Shown: positions 21,377 through 32,033 of the stretch, piece after piece
Layout: each line of letters opens with the position of its first letter
How positions within the stretch are numbered: position 1 is the first letter of the stretch
Notes under the pieces: model-generated
What the model saw: the letters and a program-made list of their open reading frames with translations, nothing else
Databases searched by the model: none
What the model was told of the DNA's origin: nothing
Position numbers and translations under genes: made by a program
Source: Spiroplasma floricola 23-6
Lineage (GTDB): Bacteria; Bacillota_I; Bacilli_A; Mycoplasmatales; Mycoplasmataceae
Direction: 5' to 3'
DNA: 64,000 nt
Assembly: GCF_002813555.1 (NCBI RefSeq)
Contig: NZ_CP025057.1
Coordinates: 620,001-684,000 of the forward strand

Positions 21377-23254
21377 TTATTCGACAAATTTAATAATTTC
21401 TTTTGTATCGCCATTTTTATTTATCAATAAGTCTTCAATGTTTATAGCAAATTTCAAATATCCCATTTCAAAAGATAGAGATTTTAATAAATTGTTATTT
21501 TTAAAAGTAAGTCCAGTTTTATTCAAAACAATAATATCTTTATTATCTTGAAAAACTTTTGTACTAGTTCCTGTAGAGTCATCGTCTTTAATATTTTCTA
21601 AATTATTTAAATTAAAAAAGTACTTTTTATTTCTATTATTTTTACTTATAAATGAAGTGAAATTTAGTTTCTCTAGTAAACTTTTTAAAGAATTTGTAGT
21701 GTTATAATAATATGTTCCTTTTGAGTTTCCACTCAATATCATGTTTAAAATTGCTATACTATGTATTTCATTTTTAGCAGCTCCTGAATTTTTCAAAATA
21801 TCAATAAGTTCTTTATTTTTTAAATTAAATAAATAATTATCTTTTGATTGAAAATCAGGATATTTAAAGTCTGTATCTATTCCATAAAAGTCTTGAATAT
21901 TTTTTACTATATTTTTTAATATTAATTCTTTTAACATATCTCAATTAATTTCTGTTTGAGAGTTATAAGAATAAGAACTTATAAGATTGAAATCTGGCAA
22001 CTCATGAATATAGCTATTTTGATCATCACCTAATTTAATTGAAAGTCCTGTTATTTTTAATTTAAAGTTAGCAATTGAACTTTTATATGAATCAAATTTT
22101 TTAATATTGTTTATTTCATTTTCACTGAATTTCATTTCTTTAAAATAATTATCTTTAAGTTGATTTCATTCTTTTGATCATTCTTGTTTATTAGAAGAAG
22201 TTAAATAAATATCATTTAATATTTGTTTACTTTCTTGACTATTAGTATCTTTTCTAAAAATTAGTTCAAACATTTTTTGAGATTTTTCTTTTGAGTTTGA
22301 GAAATTATTGAAGCTTTTCATGTTTTTATTTTCAAAAGCTGTTAAGAAATTGTTTTCAAAAGTTCCTTCTTTATAAATTGATTGTTTACTAAAATTCATA
22401 TTTAGATTTTCAAAATTCTTAAAGTAATTTTTTTTAATAAAACTTATTAAATTCTGAGAATAAGTGTTATTTGAGTTTACATATTTTTTTATATTTTCAC
22501 TATAATCTCCGAATGCTTCTCAATCTTGCTTATCATTTTTTATTTCATTTCATTTAAAATTAGAGAAGTTTTTTGTTTCTTCAGATAGGAAAAACTCTTT
22601 TGCAATTTTTTCTTGCATTTGTTCTCCAGCTAATTTAAAAGCTTCACTATCTGTTGAAGTGTATTTTAAAGTGTCTTTTATTTCAAATTTTTCAATGTCA
22701 TTTTTACCTTTGTAGTTTATATTAATTTTAAACTCTACTATAAATTTTCCAATAAAAACTCCTTGTGAAAGTGCTCCTGAATCTATTTTGAAGTTATCAT
22801 TGTAAATAACTTCAACTCCTTTAAAAATAGAGTCAACTTCATCAAGAATAATTTTATATTTATTAACTTTTTTTAATTCATTTAACTTTTCTTCTAATAA
22901 TTTAGTCTTTAAAATTACATTAATATCATTTTCAATTTGTTTTTTATTTTCTGCTTTTATTTCATTTTCTTTTTTAGAATAAGTTTTAATATTATCTTTT
23001 TTAATAAATAAATGATTTTTTTCTGTTTCTGCTAAACCAATTAGTTGACTAAAAACCTCTGTGTTAATGTGATTATCATAGATTTTTGTAACATCATTTT
23101 GAAAATCTTGTATAACTTGAGCTAAATTATCATTTCCTGGTTCTTTATCTTTTGAAGAATCTTTTGTTTCTGTTTTTTTACCACATGCTATAACTGTTGA
23201 AGTTGATGTGGCAATTAAAGTCACTGTACCTAATAAACTTAGTAATTTTTTCAT
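21377..23254 (-). CDS. Paralogous surface lipoprotein (family member 3)
   Basis: 625 residues. Signal peptide and first 230 residues are almost the same as in the gene at 19266-21146, with scattered substitutions; the C-terminal third is more diverged but ends in the same KEIIKFVE. Lipobox TVIAC, Cys24. Family blocks: VTKIYDNHINTEVFSQLIGL, NKYKIILDEVDSIFKGVEV, FYGIDTDFKYPDFQS. It is the upstream member of a tandem minus-strand pair, each with its own poly-T promoter and terminator, which allows independent expression. IS copy B lies just upstream, pointing away. Confidence 0.88.
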
Positions 23255-23325
23255 ATTTTTCTCCTTTTTAAGTAATTTTTAAAAGAGCAAATAAGTGAAC
23301 AATTTAAGTTGAAAAACTCATAGTG

Positions 23326-23352
23326 ATTATAAAAAAAAAAAAAAAAAGTCAA
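23326..23352 (-). promoter_or_regulatory. Poly-T spacer promoter, lipoprotein 23254
   Basis: On the minus strand: TTGACT (23347-23352), 17 consecutive T (23331-23347) and TATAAT (23326-23331), spacing 15. The surrounding sequence matches the promoter of 21146 except for a tract two bases longer, which is direct evidence that tract length varies between duplicates. Confidence 0.77.
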
Positions 23353-23444
23353 ATTTTGCGAAAAACAAAAAAATTGACTTTTAAATGAATGTTCCCCCCA
23401 TTTAGGCAACAATTTTTATACAATAATAGAAAAGGATAAAGTAT

Positions 23445-23774
23445 ATGGCAAAAAAAGGACAAAAGTTTAGAAAGTGAACTCAAGAAGAAAAAGAAAAAAT
23501 TATTGAATTAAGTTTGAATGGTTATTCTCTAAAGGAAATAGCATTAAAATTTAACTCAACTACAGGATCAATTGGAACAATAATAAACAAATACAAAAAT
23601 ACAGATATTGGTGATTCAAAAACTCGTTTACCTTATAAAATAGATTACAGTATATCTCAAAAGGCAAATGATCTGTTTGTAGGAATTCTATTTGATTACA
23701 ATAAGGAATTAATTAAGGAGAATGATATTTTAAAAAAGCAATGAGCCTCCAAGGCCAAAACCAAAAAGAAATAG
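23445..23774 (+). CDS. IS3-family transposase OrfA, copy B
   Basis: 109 residues starting ATGGCAAAAAAAGGAC. Helix-turn-helix at about residues 23-45 (NGYSLKEIALKFNSTTGSIG). TGA codons at residue 11 and near the end are read as Trp; the true stop is TAG 23772. Same sequence as the OrfA of copies A and C as far as I compared. Confidence 0.92.
23732..23738 (+). other. Programmed -1 frameshift site, IS copy B
   Basis: Slippery heptamer A-AAA-AAG in the orfA frame (codons TTA AAA AAG), nine bases before an orfB ATG. A -1 slip here fuses OrfA (98 codons) to OrfB and gives a 383-residue OrfAB transposase, the usual IS3-family mechanism. The same site occurs in copies A and C. Confidence 0.8.
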
Positions 23775-24595
23775 TTCAACAATTATTGATAAATACCAAG
23801 AGCAATAGAACAATGATTTGTAAAATTTTAAATATTAATAGAACATCAACATATAAAAAAAATAAAACTTTAATGAATTTCCTGGATGATACAAGAATTA
23901 TGAATTTAGTTATTTCAGAAATTGAAAGGAATAATTTCCTTAGTGCTTATAGTGCTAAAAGATGAGCCCTATATTTTAAATTAAATTATATTGACCCTTT
24001 CAGAATTAATCATAAAAAATTAGAACGTATATTTAAAAAATTTAATCATATTGCATATTACATTAAGAAACAATCTAAACATGAGATTAAAAGATATAAC
24101 GAAACTATTAGAAAGAATTATTTAAAAGAAGCAAAAGAAATTGGTTTTGAAAATATTTGAACTAGTGATATAACTGAATTTTCAGTTAAAACAAAAAAAG
24201 GTTATATTTGCACAGTTCAAGATAATTTAACTGGAGAAATAATAGGAAAATCTAAAAGAATTGATAATCAAAAAACAGATTTTGTTCTTGAAGCTGTAGA
24301 AATGGCATATAAAAATAAAAAATATTTAGGTTCAATATTATTACATTCAGATAATGGAAATCAATATACCTCTCTGGATTACATAAGTTTATGTAATGAT
24401 TTACAAATTATTAGAAGCTATTCAAAACCAGGAACACCTCATCATAATGGTAAACATGAAAGTTTTCATGGTCGTTTAAAAGATGAAACTATAAGAACAT
24501 GTCATATTGAAAACATTAATCAATGTATGGAAATAGCATGAGCATGATTGGACTTTTATAATAATGATAGAATTAGAATGAATAAAAAATGATAA
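23741..24595 (+). CDS. IS3-family transposase OrfB, copy B
   Basis: 284 residues, rve/DDE core with Asp in TSDITEF, Asp in HSDNGNQ and Glu in GKHESFHG (DD35E). It ends with an in-frame TGA (Trp) and TAA at 24593. Intact and overlapping orfA by 34 bases. Confidence 0.93.
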
Positions 24596-24637
24596 AAAAA
24601 AAAAAAAAACGTTCCCAATTTGGGGGGAACGTTGAAT

Positions 24638-24817
24638 GTAAAAAATTATATTGAAACTTTAACTCCTTTTGGATGTCTATATATGTTTTATGGTAATGCA
24701 ATAGGGGGATTAACTTTAAATACAACACAAATTATTATTTCATCATTTATTTTATTAATATGAATAGCTTTACTTTGTGCATTTAGCATATTTTCTATTA
24801 AAGCAATAAGAAAATAA
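24638..24817 (+). pseudogene. 3' fragment of a membrane protein gene
   Basis: Downstream of IS copy B the frame encodes about 60 residues, starting VKNYIETLTPFGCLY and ending in a hydrophobic helix with WIALLCAFSIFSIKAIRK and TAA. The layout resembles the last helix of an ABC-2-type permease. No start codon or upstream part is visible, and the sequence across the IS is a lipoprotein promoter region, so this is a truncated remnant. The parent gene is a guess. Confidence 0.55.
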
Positions 24818-24844
24818 TATTTAATTTTTATTAATCAAATTGAT

Positions 24845-24872
24845 AAAAAACCTTACTAGATAAGGTTTTTTA
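24845..24872 (+). terminator. Intrinsic terminator
   Basis: AAAAAACCTTA / TAAGGTTTTTT stem with loop CTAGA, after the membrane-protein fragment and before tkt. Confidence 0.85.
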
Positions 24873-24925
24873 TTGTTTTTATAGATATAATTATTTTGAA
24901 TAAATAAGAGAGGTTTTCAAGAAAA

Positions 24926-26893
24926 ATGAATAAAGATAACAAAAATTTAAATGCTCTAAGAATTTTGGGTATAGAAGCTGTTAATAAAGCAAATTCAGGA
25001 CACCCAGGGATAGTTTTAGGAGCAGGTCCAATAGTTTATACACTATTTACAAAATTAATGAATTTAAACCCTAAAAATCCATCTTGATTTAATAGAGATA
25101 GATTTGTATTAAGTGCAGGACATGGTAGTGCTTTACTTTACAGTGCTTTGCATTTATCAGGATTTGATCTTTCAATTGAAGAAATGAAAAAATTTAGACA
25201 ACTGAATTCAAAAACTCCAGGACACCCAGAATTTGGTCATACCCAGGGAGTTGAAGCAACAACAGGTCCATTGGGACAAGGATTTGCTATGGGAGTTGGT
25301 ATGGCTCTTGCAGAAAGTCATTTAGCAAGTAAGTACAATACTGATAAACACGAAGTTATAAATCACTTTACATATGTATTGTGTGGAGATGGAGATTTAC
25401 AAGAGGGAGTTTGTCAAGAAGCAATAAGTTTTGCTGGAAGATATAAACTTAATAAACTAGTTGTTTTACACGATTCAAATGATATTCAACTTGATGCACC
25501 TGTCAAAGTAGCACAAAGTGAAGATATTCAAGCAAAATTTAAAGCAGCAGGGTGAAATACATTAAAAGTAGAAAATGGTGAAGATTTAAAAGCTATTGAA
25601 AAAGCTATTGAAAATGCTCAAAAAAGTGATAAACCAACATATATTGAAGTAAAAACTATCATTGGAATTGGTTCTACAAATCAAGGAACTACAAAAGTTC
25701 ATGGAGCTCCGTTAGGAACAGATATAACAACAGTTAAGCAATATTTTAATTGAAATGAACCAGAATTCACAATACCAAAAGAAGTTTCTGACTTTTGAAA
25801 AGTAAATGTTTTAAATAGAGGAGTTGCTCAAAACGATCAATGAGATAAAATGTTTGAAGTTTATCAAAAAGAAAATCCTCAATTAGCAGAACAACTTTTA
25901 AAATCAATTAATAAAGATTGAAACATTGATTTAAAAGAGCTAGAAGCACTAAATAAAGGCACAGAGCAAGCAACAAGAGTAAGTAGTGGAGAAGTATTTA
26001 ACTTATTGAGTAAAAACATTCCTGCAATGATTGGGGGAAGTGCTGACTTGTGTGAATCTACAAAAATTAAAGGTGCTGATGGTAACTATGATTTTAATTC
26101 TAAAAAGGGAAGAAATATCATGTATGGAGTTAGAGAATTTGCAATGAGCTCAATAAATAATGGTATAGCACTTCACGGTGGATTGCTACCAGTTGCATCA
26201 GGATTTTTTGTCTTTGCAGATTACTTAAAACCAGCTTTAAGAATGAGCGCAATTATGAAATTACAAACTTTAAGTGTATTTACTCATGATTCAGTTGCAG
26301 TTGGAGAAGATGGACCAACTCATCAACCAATTGAACAACTTGCAATGTTAAGAAGTATACCAAATATGAGCGTTTATAGACCTTGTGACATGGCAGAAAC
26401 TATTGCAAGTTATTATAATGCTTTAAATAATAAAAATAATCCAAGTGTAATCATAGCAACTCGTCAAAATTTAAAAGAATTAGATCACTCAAAAACTATT
26501 GTTGATGATGTTAAAAAGGGAGCTTACATTTTAAGCAAAACTGATAAAGCAAATATTACTTTAATAGCAACAGGAAGTGAAGTTTCACTTGCTTTAGAAG
26601 TTAAAAATGAATTAGAAAAAAATAATCAAAAAGTAAATGTGGTATCTATGCCAAATATGAATGAGTTTTTAAAACAATCAAAAGATTATCAAGATTCAAT
26701 TATTGATAAAAAAACAATTAGATTTTCAATAGAATTATCATCAACTTATGGATGACATAGATTCTTAGGAGATAGTGGAAAAGCATATGGAATTGATACT
26801 TTTGGCTATTCTGCTCCAGCAGGAGATGTTATCAAAGAAATTAAATTTACAAGTAGTGAAATTTCAAAAGACATTTTAAATCATTTAAAATAA
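24926..26893 (+). CDS. tkt: Transketolase
   Basis: 655 residues, the usual length. It moves two-carbon units between sugar phosphates in the non-oxidative pentose phosphate pathway, using thiamine diphosphate and Mg. The ThDP site appears as [13 protein letters not shown] (about residue 154), with NSGHPG near the N-terminus, TGPLGQG at about 110, and [15 protein letters not shown] (about 453) in the pyrimidine-binding domain. Six or more TGA codons read as Trp. It has its own upstream terminator and is followed after 49 bases by yneF. Confidence 0.95.
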
Positions 26894-26942
26894 AAAATAT
26901 GATATTATTAGTAATGAAACCGTTAAAAGGAGAATATAAAAT

Positions 26943-27164
26943 ATGACAATTGTTTGATGAGGAGCTCTATTAATTGCAATAGGTGCAGCTGTGGTTGGAG
27001 GAATTATTGGTTTTATAATAACAAGAAAAGTTATTCAAAAACAACTTAGAGAAAATCCACCAATTAATGAAAATCAAATTAGAGCTATGTATAGAAGTAT
27101 GGGAAGAAAACCTACTGAAACTGATATTAAAAAGACAATGAATGCTGTTAAAAGAGGAAAATAA
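26943..27164 (+). CDS. YneF family (UPF0154) small membrane protein
   Basis: 73 residues with AAAGGAG upstream. One N-terminal helix (about 6-26, rich in Gly and Ala) is followed by the UPF0154 signature: ITRKVIQKQLRENPPINENQ and IRAMYRSMGRKPTE. This family is conserved in Firmicutes and Mollicutes; its role is unsettled. The gene depends on reading TGA as Trp at residues 5-6 (VWWG). Confidence 0.92.
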
Positions 27165-27202
27165 TATATTATTTATAAAAATATTTTTATCTGATAAAAA
27201 TG

Positions 27203-27238
27203 TTTTTTTTTTTTTTTTTAGCATTTATGATATATAAT
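27203..27238 (+). promoter_or_regulatory. T17 tract and TATAAT upstream of MBL gene
   Basis: Seventeen consecutive T at 27203-27219 lie 13 bases before TATAAT (27233-27238). The tract covers the expected -35 position rather than the spacer. Length changes could tune the promoter, but the case is weaker than for the lipoprotein genes. Confidence 0.45.
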
Positions 27239-27316
27239 CATTTAGGAATTTAGCAACGATAAAAAAGAAAAGAAATACAGAATAAAAATTATAAATTATT
27301 AGGACGGTGGACAAAA

Positions 27317-28000
27317 ATGATACAAGTATTTACTTGTAGAGGTTTTAAGAAGGTAAATGCCTTTTTATTACACAATGAGAATAAAAAAGCTATATTATTT
27401 GATACAGGATATTTAGTTTATGAAGATATAATAAAATTCGTTGAAGAAAACAATATAAAAATTACAGATATTTTTATTACACATGGACATTTCGCCCATT
27501 TTTATGGAATAAATGAAATATGTAAAAATCAAGATAATCCAAATGTATTTATTGGAAAAGATGATTTATTAAATCTTTTTGACTCTGTTAAAAATCAAAG
27601 TGAATTTTTTGAAGGTGTAGGAAAATATATTTTACAACCTATTAAAAATCTAAAAGTTATAGCAAAAGATACTAAAATAAAAGTAAATGGATATAATTTA
27701 GAAATATATGGAAAGAAAATACATACAGATGGATCATTGTTATTTTCAGTTCCAGAAAAAAAATTTATTTTCGTAGGAGATTTTATTTTTAAAGATGAAA
27801 GTTATCTAATGGATGATTTAATGAACTTAGATGAAGAATCTGAAAAAAAAGCAAAAGAAATTTTCAATTGATTTATTAACAAATTTGATAAAAACTTCTC
27901 AGTTTTTCCAGGCCATTATGAATATGGTTTTAAAATTAGAGATATTTTAGAAGAAGATGAAGGTAAACTATTAAGAAAATATATTGAAAAAGCAAGCTAA
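27317..28000 (+). CDS. Metallo-beta-lactamase-fold hydrolase, altered metal site
   Basis: 227 residues. The MBL fold shows as ILFDTG (about 27-31), ITHGHFAHFYG (54-64), KIHTDGSLLFS, FIFVGDFIF and FPGHYEYG. The canonical HxHxDH metal motif reads H56-G-H58-F-A60-H61 here, so the conserved Asp that ligates the second metal and deprotonates water is Ala. The other His and Asp ligands look present. The family includes glyoxalase II-like thioester hydrolases, but with this substitution the activity is uncertain. Single gene with its own terminator. Confidence 0.85.
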
Positions 28001-28007
28001 ATTATTT

Positions 28008-28046
28008 GTAATAAAGTGCAACCAAGTGTTGCACTTTATTACTTTA
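28008..28046 (+). terminator. Terminator of MBL gene
   Basis: 14-bp perfect stem GTAATAAAGTGCAA / TTGCACTTTATTAC with a 7-base loop; the T tract after it is short. Confidence 0.75.
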
Positions 28047-28126
28047 TATTATTGAAATTTGCTTTAGGATTATAATATAGATATTGACTAAAAAATAATA
28101 TTTAAAATTTAATAAAACTATTTAAT

Positions 28127-28165
28127 AATTTCCAGTAATTTTCTATTAAAATGGAAATTTTTTTT
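28127..28165 (+). promoter_or_regulatory. Dyad / attenuator-like stem upstream of glpF
   Basis: AATTTCCA (28127-28134) and TGGAAATT (28152-28159) form an 8-bp stem with a 17-base loop, followed by eight T. It lies 47 bases before the glpF ATG and between two possible -10 boxes (TATAAT 28071-28076 and TATACT after the T run). It could be a leader terminator or an operator; the sequence does not decide. Confidence 0.4.
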
Positions 28166-28211
28166 ATATACTATAAATGAGGGTTAGGTGCTTAAAAGAA
28201 AGGAGTACTAA

Positions 28212-28949
28212 ATGAACGATTGATTTATGCACTTTGGAACGGAATTAATTGGAACAATGGTTTTAATTCTACTTGGTAATGGAGTAGTTGCCAATGTTGT
28301 TTTAAAAAACACAAAAGGTAACAATGGAGGATTAATAGCTATAACAATTGGATGGGCAGTTGCAGTAATTTTAGGAGCAACTATTGCTTCTGCAATGGGG
28401 GGAAAAGCCCATTTAAATCCAGCTGTGACAATTGCAATGATCTCAAATGGATGAGAAAAAAATGTTGGTAGTTTTTATTTATTACCATTAATCTTACTTG
28501 GACAAATATTAGGAGCTATTTTAGCACAAGTTATATTAGACATTTTTTATATCAAACATATAACACATACAATCTCAGAAAATGAACCAAGTATGGTTTT
28601 AGCAATGCACAGTACTGGCCCAACATATAGAAATATAGTTTTAAACTTTTTTTCAGAATTTATTGGCACAGCAGTTTTAATATTGGCAATATTTGCATCA
28701 GCAACATGATTTAAAACAGCTAATTTTATGGGACCAATATTTGTTGGAATAGCAGTTTTGGCAATAGGTTTATCATTGGGAGGAACTACTGGTTATGCAA
28801 TTAATCCAGTAAGAGATTTAATGCCAAGAATTGTTTATCAGTGTTTGCCAGTTAAAAATAAAGTCAAAGCAGATTGACAATATTCATGAATTCCAGTTGC
28901 AGCTCCATTAGCTGCAGGTGTAATTGTTGGACTACTATTTTTAATCTAA
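28212..28949 (+). CDS. glpF: Glycerol uptake facilitator (aquaglyceroporin)
   Basis: 245 residues with six membrane helices of the MIP family. The first pore motif is HLNPAVTIA (about residue 68); the second is INPVRDLMPR (about 197), NPV instead of NPA, with the Arg of the selectivity filter kept. It lets glycerol diffuse into the cell. AAAGGAG lies 6 bases before the ATG. It is first in glpF-glpO-glpK, which feeds glycerol to the kinase and oxidase. Confidence 0.94.
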
Positions 28950-28991
28950 TAAAGATAAAAACGAATGAGATAAAGAAAAAGAGGAAATGAA

Positions 28992-30152
28992 ATGAGTAAT
29001 CAAAAATATGATATTTGTATTATCGGTGCAGGTATTATTGGAGCATCGATTGCTAGAGAGTTATCCAAATATAATTTAAATATTTTAGTTTTAGAATCAA
29101 ATGTTTCATATGGTTTAGAAACAACAACAGGAAATTCTGGTGTTATTCATGGTGGTTTTGATCCAACTCCTGGAAAATTAAATGCCAAATTAAATCAAAG
29201 AGGTAAAAAACTTTATAGAGAAAGATGATTTAAAGAATTAGACTTTAAACATTTACCAATTAATTCATTGGTTATTGCTTTTAATGAAGAAGAAGAAAAA
29301 CATTTAGAAATTTTATATAAAAATGGATTTATAAATGGTTTAGAAAAAGAAGAAATTAAATTAATTGAAAAAGATGAAGTATTAAAATTGCAACCAAATA
29401 TTAGCAATAAAGTAACAAAAGCACTTTTGTGTAACAGTTCAATTGCAATTGATGCAGTTGAGTTAACTGGAGTTTTACTAAAAAATGCTAAAAGAAATTC
29501 TTGTGATGTTAAATTTAATCAAAAAGTTATGAAGATTGAAAAACAAAAAGAAGAGTTTATTATTCAAACAAATGATAGTAATTATAATTCAAAAATGATT
29601 ATTAATTGTGCAGGGCACTATGCAGATGAAATAAGCAAAATGGCTGGCTATGATGAATACAAATTAGATACAAGAAGAGGAGAATATATTGTTTTAAAAA
29701 AATCAAAAGATAATTTTGTAAATAACATTATATTCTTAGTTCCAACAATTTGAGGTAAAGGTGTTATTGTTGCTCCAACTATGGATGGAAATATTCTTGT
29801 AGGTCCAACTTCACAAGAAGGTGTTGGAAAAGAAGAGACAAGTTTAATTACTAATGAAAAAGAAAAATTAATAATGGATATAGGTAAAAAAATTATGCCC
29901 AATCTTGATTATTCAAAAATAGCAAAAAGATTTTCAGGATCTAGACCAATTTATAAAGCAACAGATGATTTTTATATTCAGTTTGCAAAAAATGATAAAT
30001 ACTTTTTAAATGTTGCTGGAATAAAATCTCCTGGTATAGCTGCAGCACCAGCTATTGCAGAGTATGTAATTGATATGATAAAAAAAGTAATAACTTTAAA
30101 AGAAAAAGAAAATTGAATTTCAAAAGAAGAAAATATATTATTGAAAAATTAA
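28992..30152 (+). CDS. glpO: Glycerol-3-phosphate oxidase, FAD-dependent
   Basis: 386 residues, the length of the soluble Mollicute GlpO. The Rossmann FAD motif CIIGAGIIGASIARELS is at the N-terminus, followed by TTGNSGVIHGGFDPTPGKLN, a DAO-family substrate and flavin loop. The C-terminal GIKSPGIAAAPAIAEYV contacts FAD. It oxidises glycerol-3-phosphate to dihydroxyacetone phosphate and passes electrons to O2, releasing H2O2; in Mycoplasma mycoides the related enzyme contributes to host cell damage. It lies between glpF (42 bases) and glpK (30 bases) in one operon. Trp codons at 29226, 29751 and 30114 are TGA. Confidence 0.93.
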
Positions 30153-30182
30153 AACTACTTTAAAACAGAAAGAGGAAAAGAT

Positions 30183-31682
30183 ATGGAAAAATATATTGTA
30201 ACTTTAGATGAAGGTACAACAAGTGCTAGGACATTGGTTGTAAATAAAAAAGGAGAAATAGTTGTTTCAAATCAAAAAGAGTTTAGTCAATACTATCCTG
30301 AAGAAGGATGAGTTGAACAAGATGCTATTGAAATTTGAAATACACAAAGAACAACATTGCTTAAAGCTTTAAATTCAAAAGAAATTCTACCTGAACAAGT
30401 TGCAGCTATTGGAATTACAAATCAAAGAGAAACTGTTATAGTTTGAGACAAAAATACAGGGAATCCAATTTATAATGCAATTGTTTGACAAGATAGAAGA
30501 ACAGATGATTACTGTATTGATCTTTCTAAAAAGTATAAAGAAATAATTCAAAAGAAAACAGGATTAGTTATCGATGCTTATTTTTCTGCAAGTAAAATTA
30601 AATGAATTTTAGATAATGTAAAAGGAGCCAAAGAAAAAGCACAAAAAGGTGAACTGTATTTTGGAAATGTTAACACATGATTAATTTGAAGGTTGAGTGG
30701 AGGTAAAGTATTTTGTACAGATCATACAAATGCTTCAAGAACAATGCTTTACAATATTTCAACTCACAGTTGAGATGATGAACTTTTAAAAATATTTGAT
30801 ATTCCAAAAAGTTTATTGCCAGAAATTAAATCTAATAGTGAAATTTATGGTCATACATTTCCTGGATTGCTATCAAAAAATTCTGAATATCAAATCCCAA
30901 TTGCAAGTTCAATAGGAGATCAACAATCTGCTTTATTTGGACAAATGTGTTTAGAAAAGGGAGATATTAAAACTACTTTTGGAACAGGAGCATTTATACT
31001 TATGAACACTGGAGAAGAAAAAGTAGAAAGTAAAAATGGACTTTTAACAGTAATTGCATATTCAATTAATGATAAATTTGTTTATGGATTAGAAGGTTCA
31101 ATAATGATGGCAGGAGCAACTCTTCAATGATTAAGAGATGATTTGAGAATGATTTATCAAACTCCTTTAAGTGAATATTATTCAGAGTTGGTTAAAGACT
31201 CAAGACAAGTATATTTTGTTCCAAGTTTCTCTGGGTTAGGGTCACCATACTGAGATCCTTACTCAAGAGGGGGGATATTTGGTCTCGATAGGGGAGTTAG
31301 AAAAGAGCATATTATTAAAGCTGCTTTGGACTCAATTGCTTATCAATCCAATGATGTTTTTGATGTAATGCAAAAAGATTCAAAAATAGATATCAAAACT
31401 ATAAAACTTGATGGAGGAGCAAGTAAAAATAATTACTTAATTCAATTTCAAGCAAATATTTCAAATAGAGAAATAATAAGACCTAAAAATGTTGAAACTA
31501 CAGCAATGGGTGCTGCATATTTAGCAGGTCTTGCTATTGGATATTGAAAAAATATAGAAGAGATAAAAGAAAATTGAAAAGTTGATGTTAAAGTAAAACC
31601 TCAAAAAGATATGACAAAAGAATTAAAAGGCTGAAAAGAAGCTGTAAAAAGAACAAGAAACTGATTAAAAGATATTGCTTAA
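30183..31682 (+). CDS. glpK: Glycerol kinase
   Basis: 499 residues, FGGY sugar-kinase family, phosphorylating glycerol with ATP. Motifs: phosphate 1 [12 protein letters not shown] at the N-terminus, [11 protein letters not shown] with Trp encoded by [50 protein letters not shown] and the FGGY signature region [19 protein letters not shown]. Last gene of the glycerol operon. The product is oxidised by GlpO or used for phospholipid synthesis through PlsY, encoded nearby. Confidence 0.96.
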
Positions 31683-31701
31683 TAAAAGACATTGAACTTT
31701 T

Positions 31702-31730
31702 AAAAATAGAATTAATTTTCTATTTTTTTT
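31702..31730 (+). terminator. Terminator of glycerol operon
   Basis: AAAAATAGAA / TTCTATTTTT stem with a 6-base loop and a T run, 20 bases after the glpK stop. Confidence 0.82.
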
Positions 31731-31851
31731 AATTTAAACTTAAAAAAATTTTTAAATATTAAAAATCTTTTATTTTTTAAAAATTTTTTTTGAAAAATAA
31801 AAACTAAATAAAATAACATTTTTTTATACTTATAAATGTTTTAAATATTCT

Positions 31852-31885
31852 AAAAACTTGAAAAACAAAAAGTCAAGTTTTTTAT
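31852..31885 (+). terminator. Second terminator-like hairpin in 31683-32033 gap
   Basis: AAAAACTTGA pairs with TCAAGTTTTTT across an 11-base loop. The 350-base gap between glpK and the next gene holds no open frame I can support; this hairpin may be a backup terminator or end a short transcript. Confidence 0.55.
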
Positions 31886-32033
31886 AACTTTTAAATTTAT
31901 TGCTAAAAAAACTGAAAAGTTTATATTTTATTTAAGCTTAATAAATTATTAAAATTATTAAGTAAAAATAGTTATTGCTAACATAAGCATTAACTATAAA
32001 ATATTATATTAAAAAAATAAGAGGAAGATAAAA

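Larger units (their letters stand above)
23387..24634 (+). mobile_element. IS3-family insertion sequence, copy B
   Basis: 1,248 bp, plus orientation, with ends GAATGTTCCCCCC and GGGGGGAACGTTG and a 3-bp target duplication AAT (23384-23386 and 24635-24637). The transposase proteins match those of copies A and C. Its 5' end faces the poly-T promoter of the minus-strand lipoprotein gene at 23254, 34 bases from the -35. Its other side abuts a truncated membrane-protein fragment. Confidence 0.95.

Noticed and set aside
29213-29407. Minus-strand frames inside glpO and other core genes
   Set aside because: Shadows of conserved genes with clear family motifs on the plus strand.
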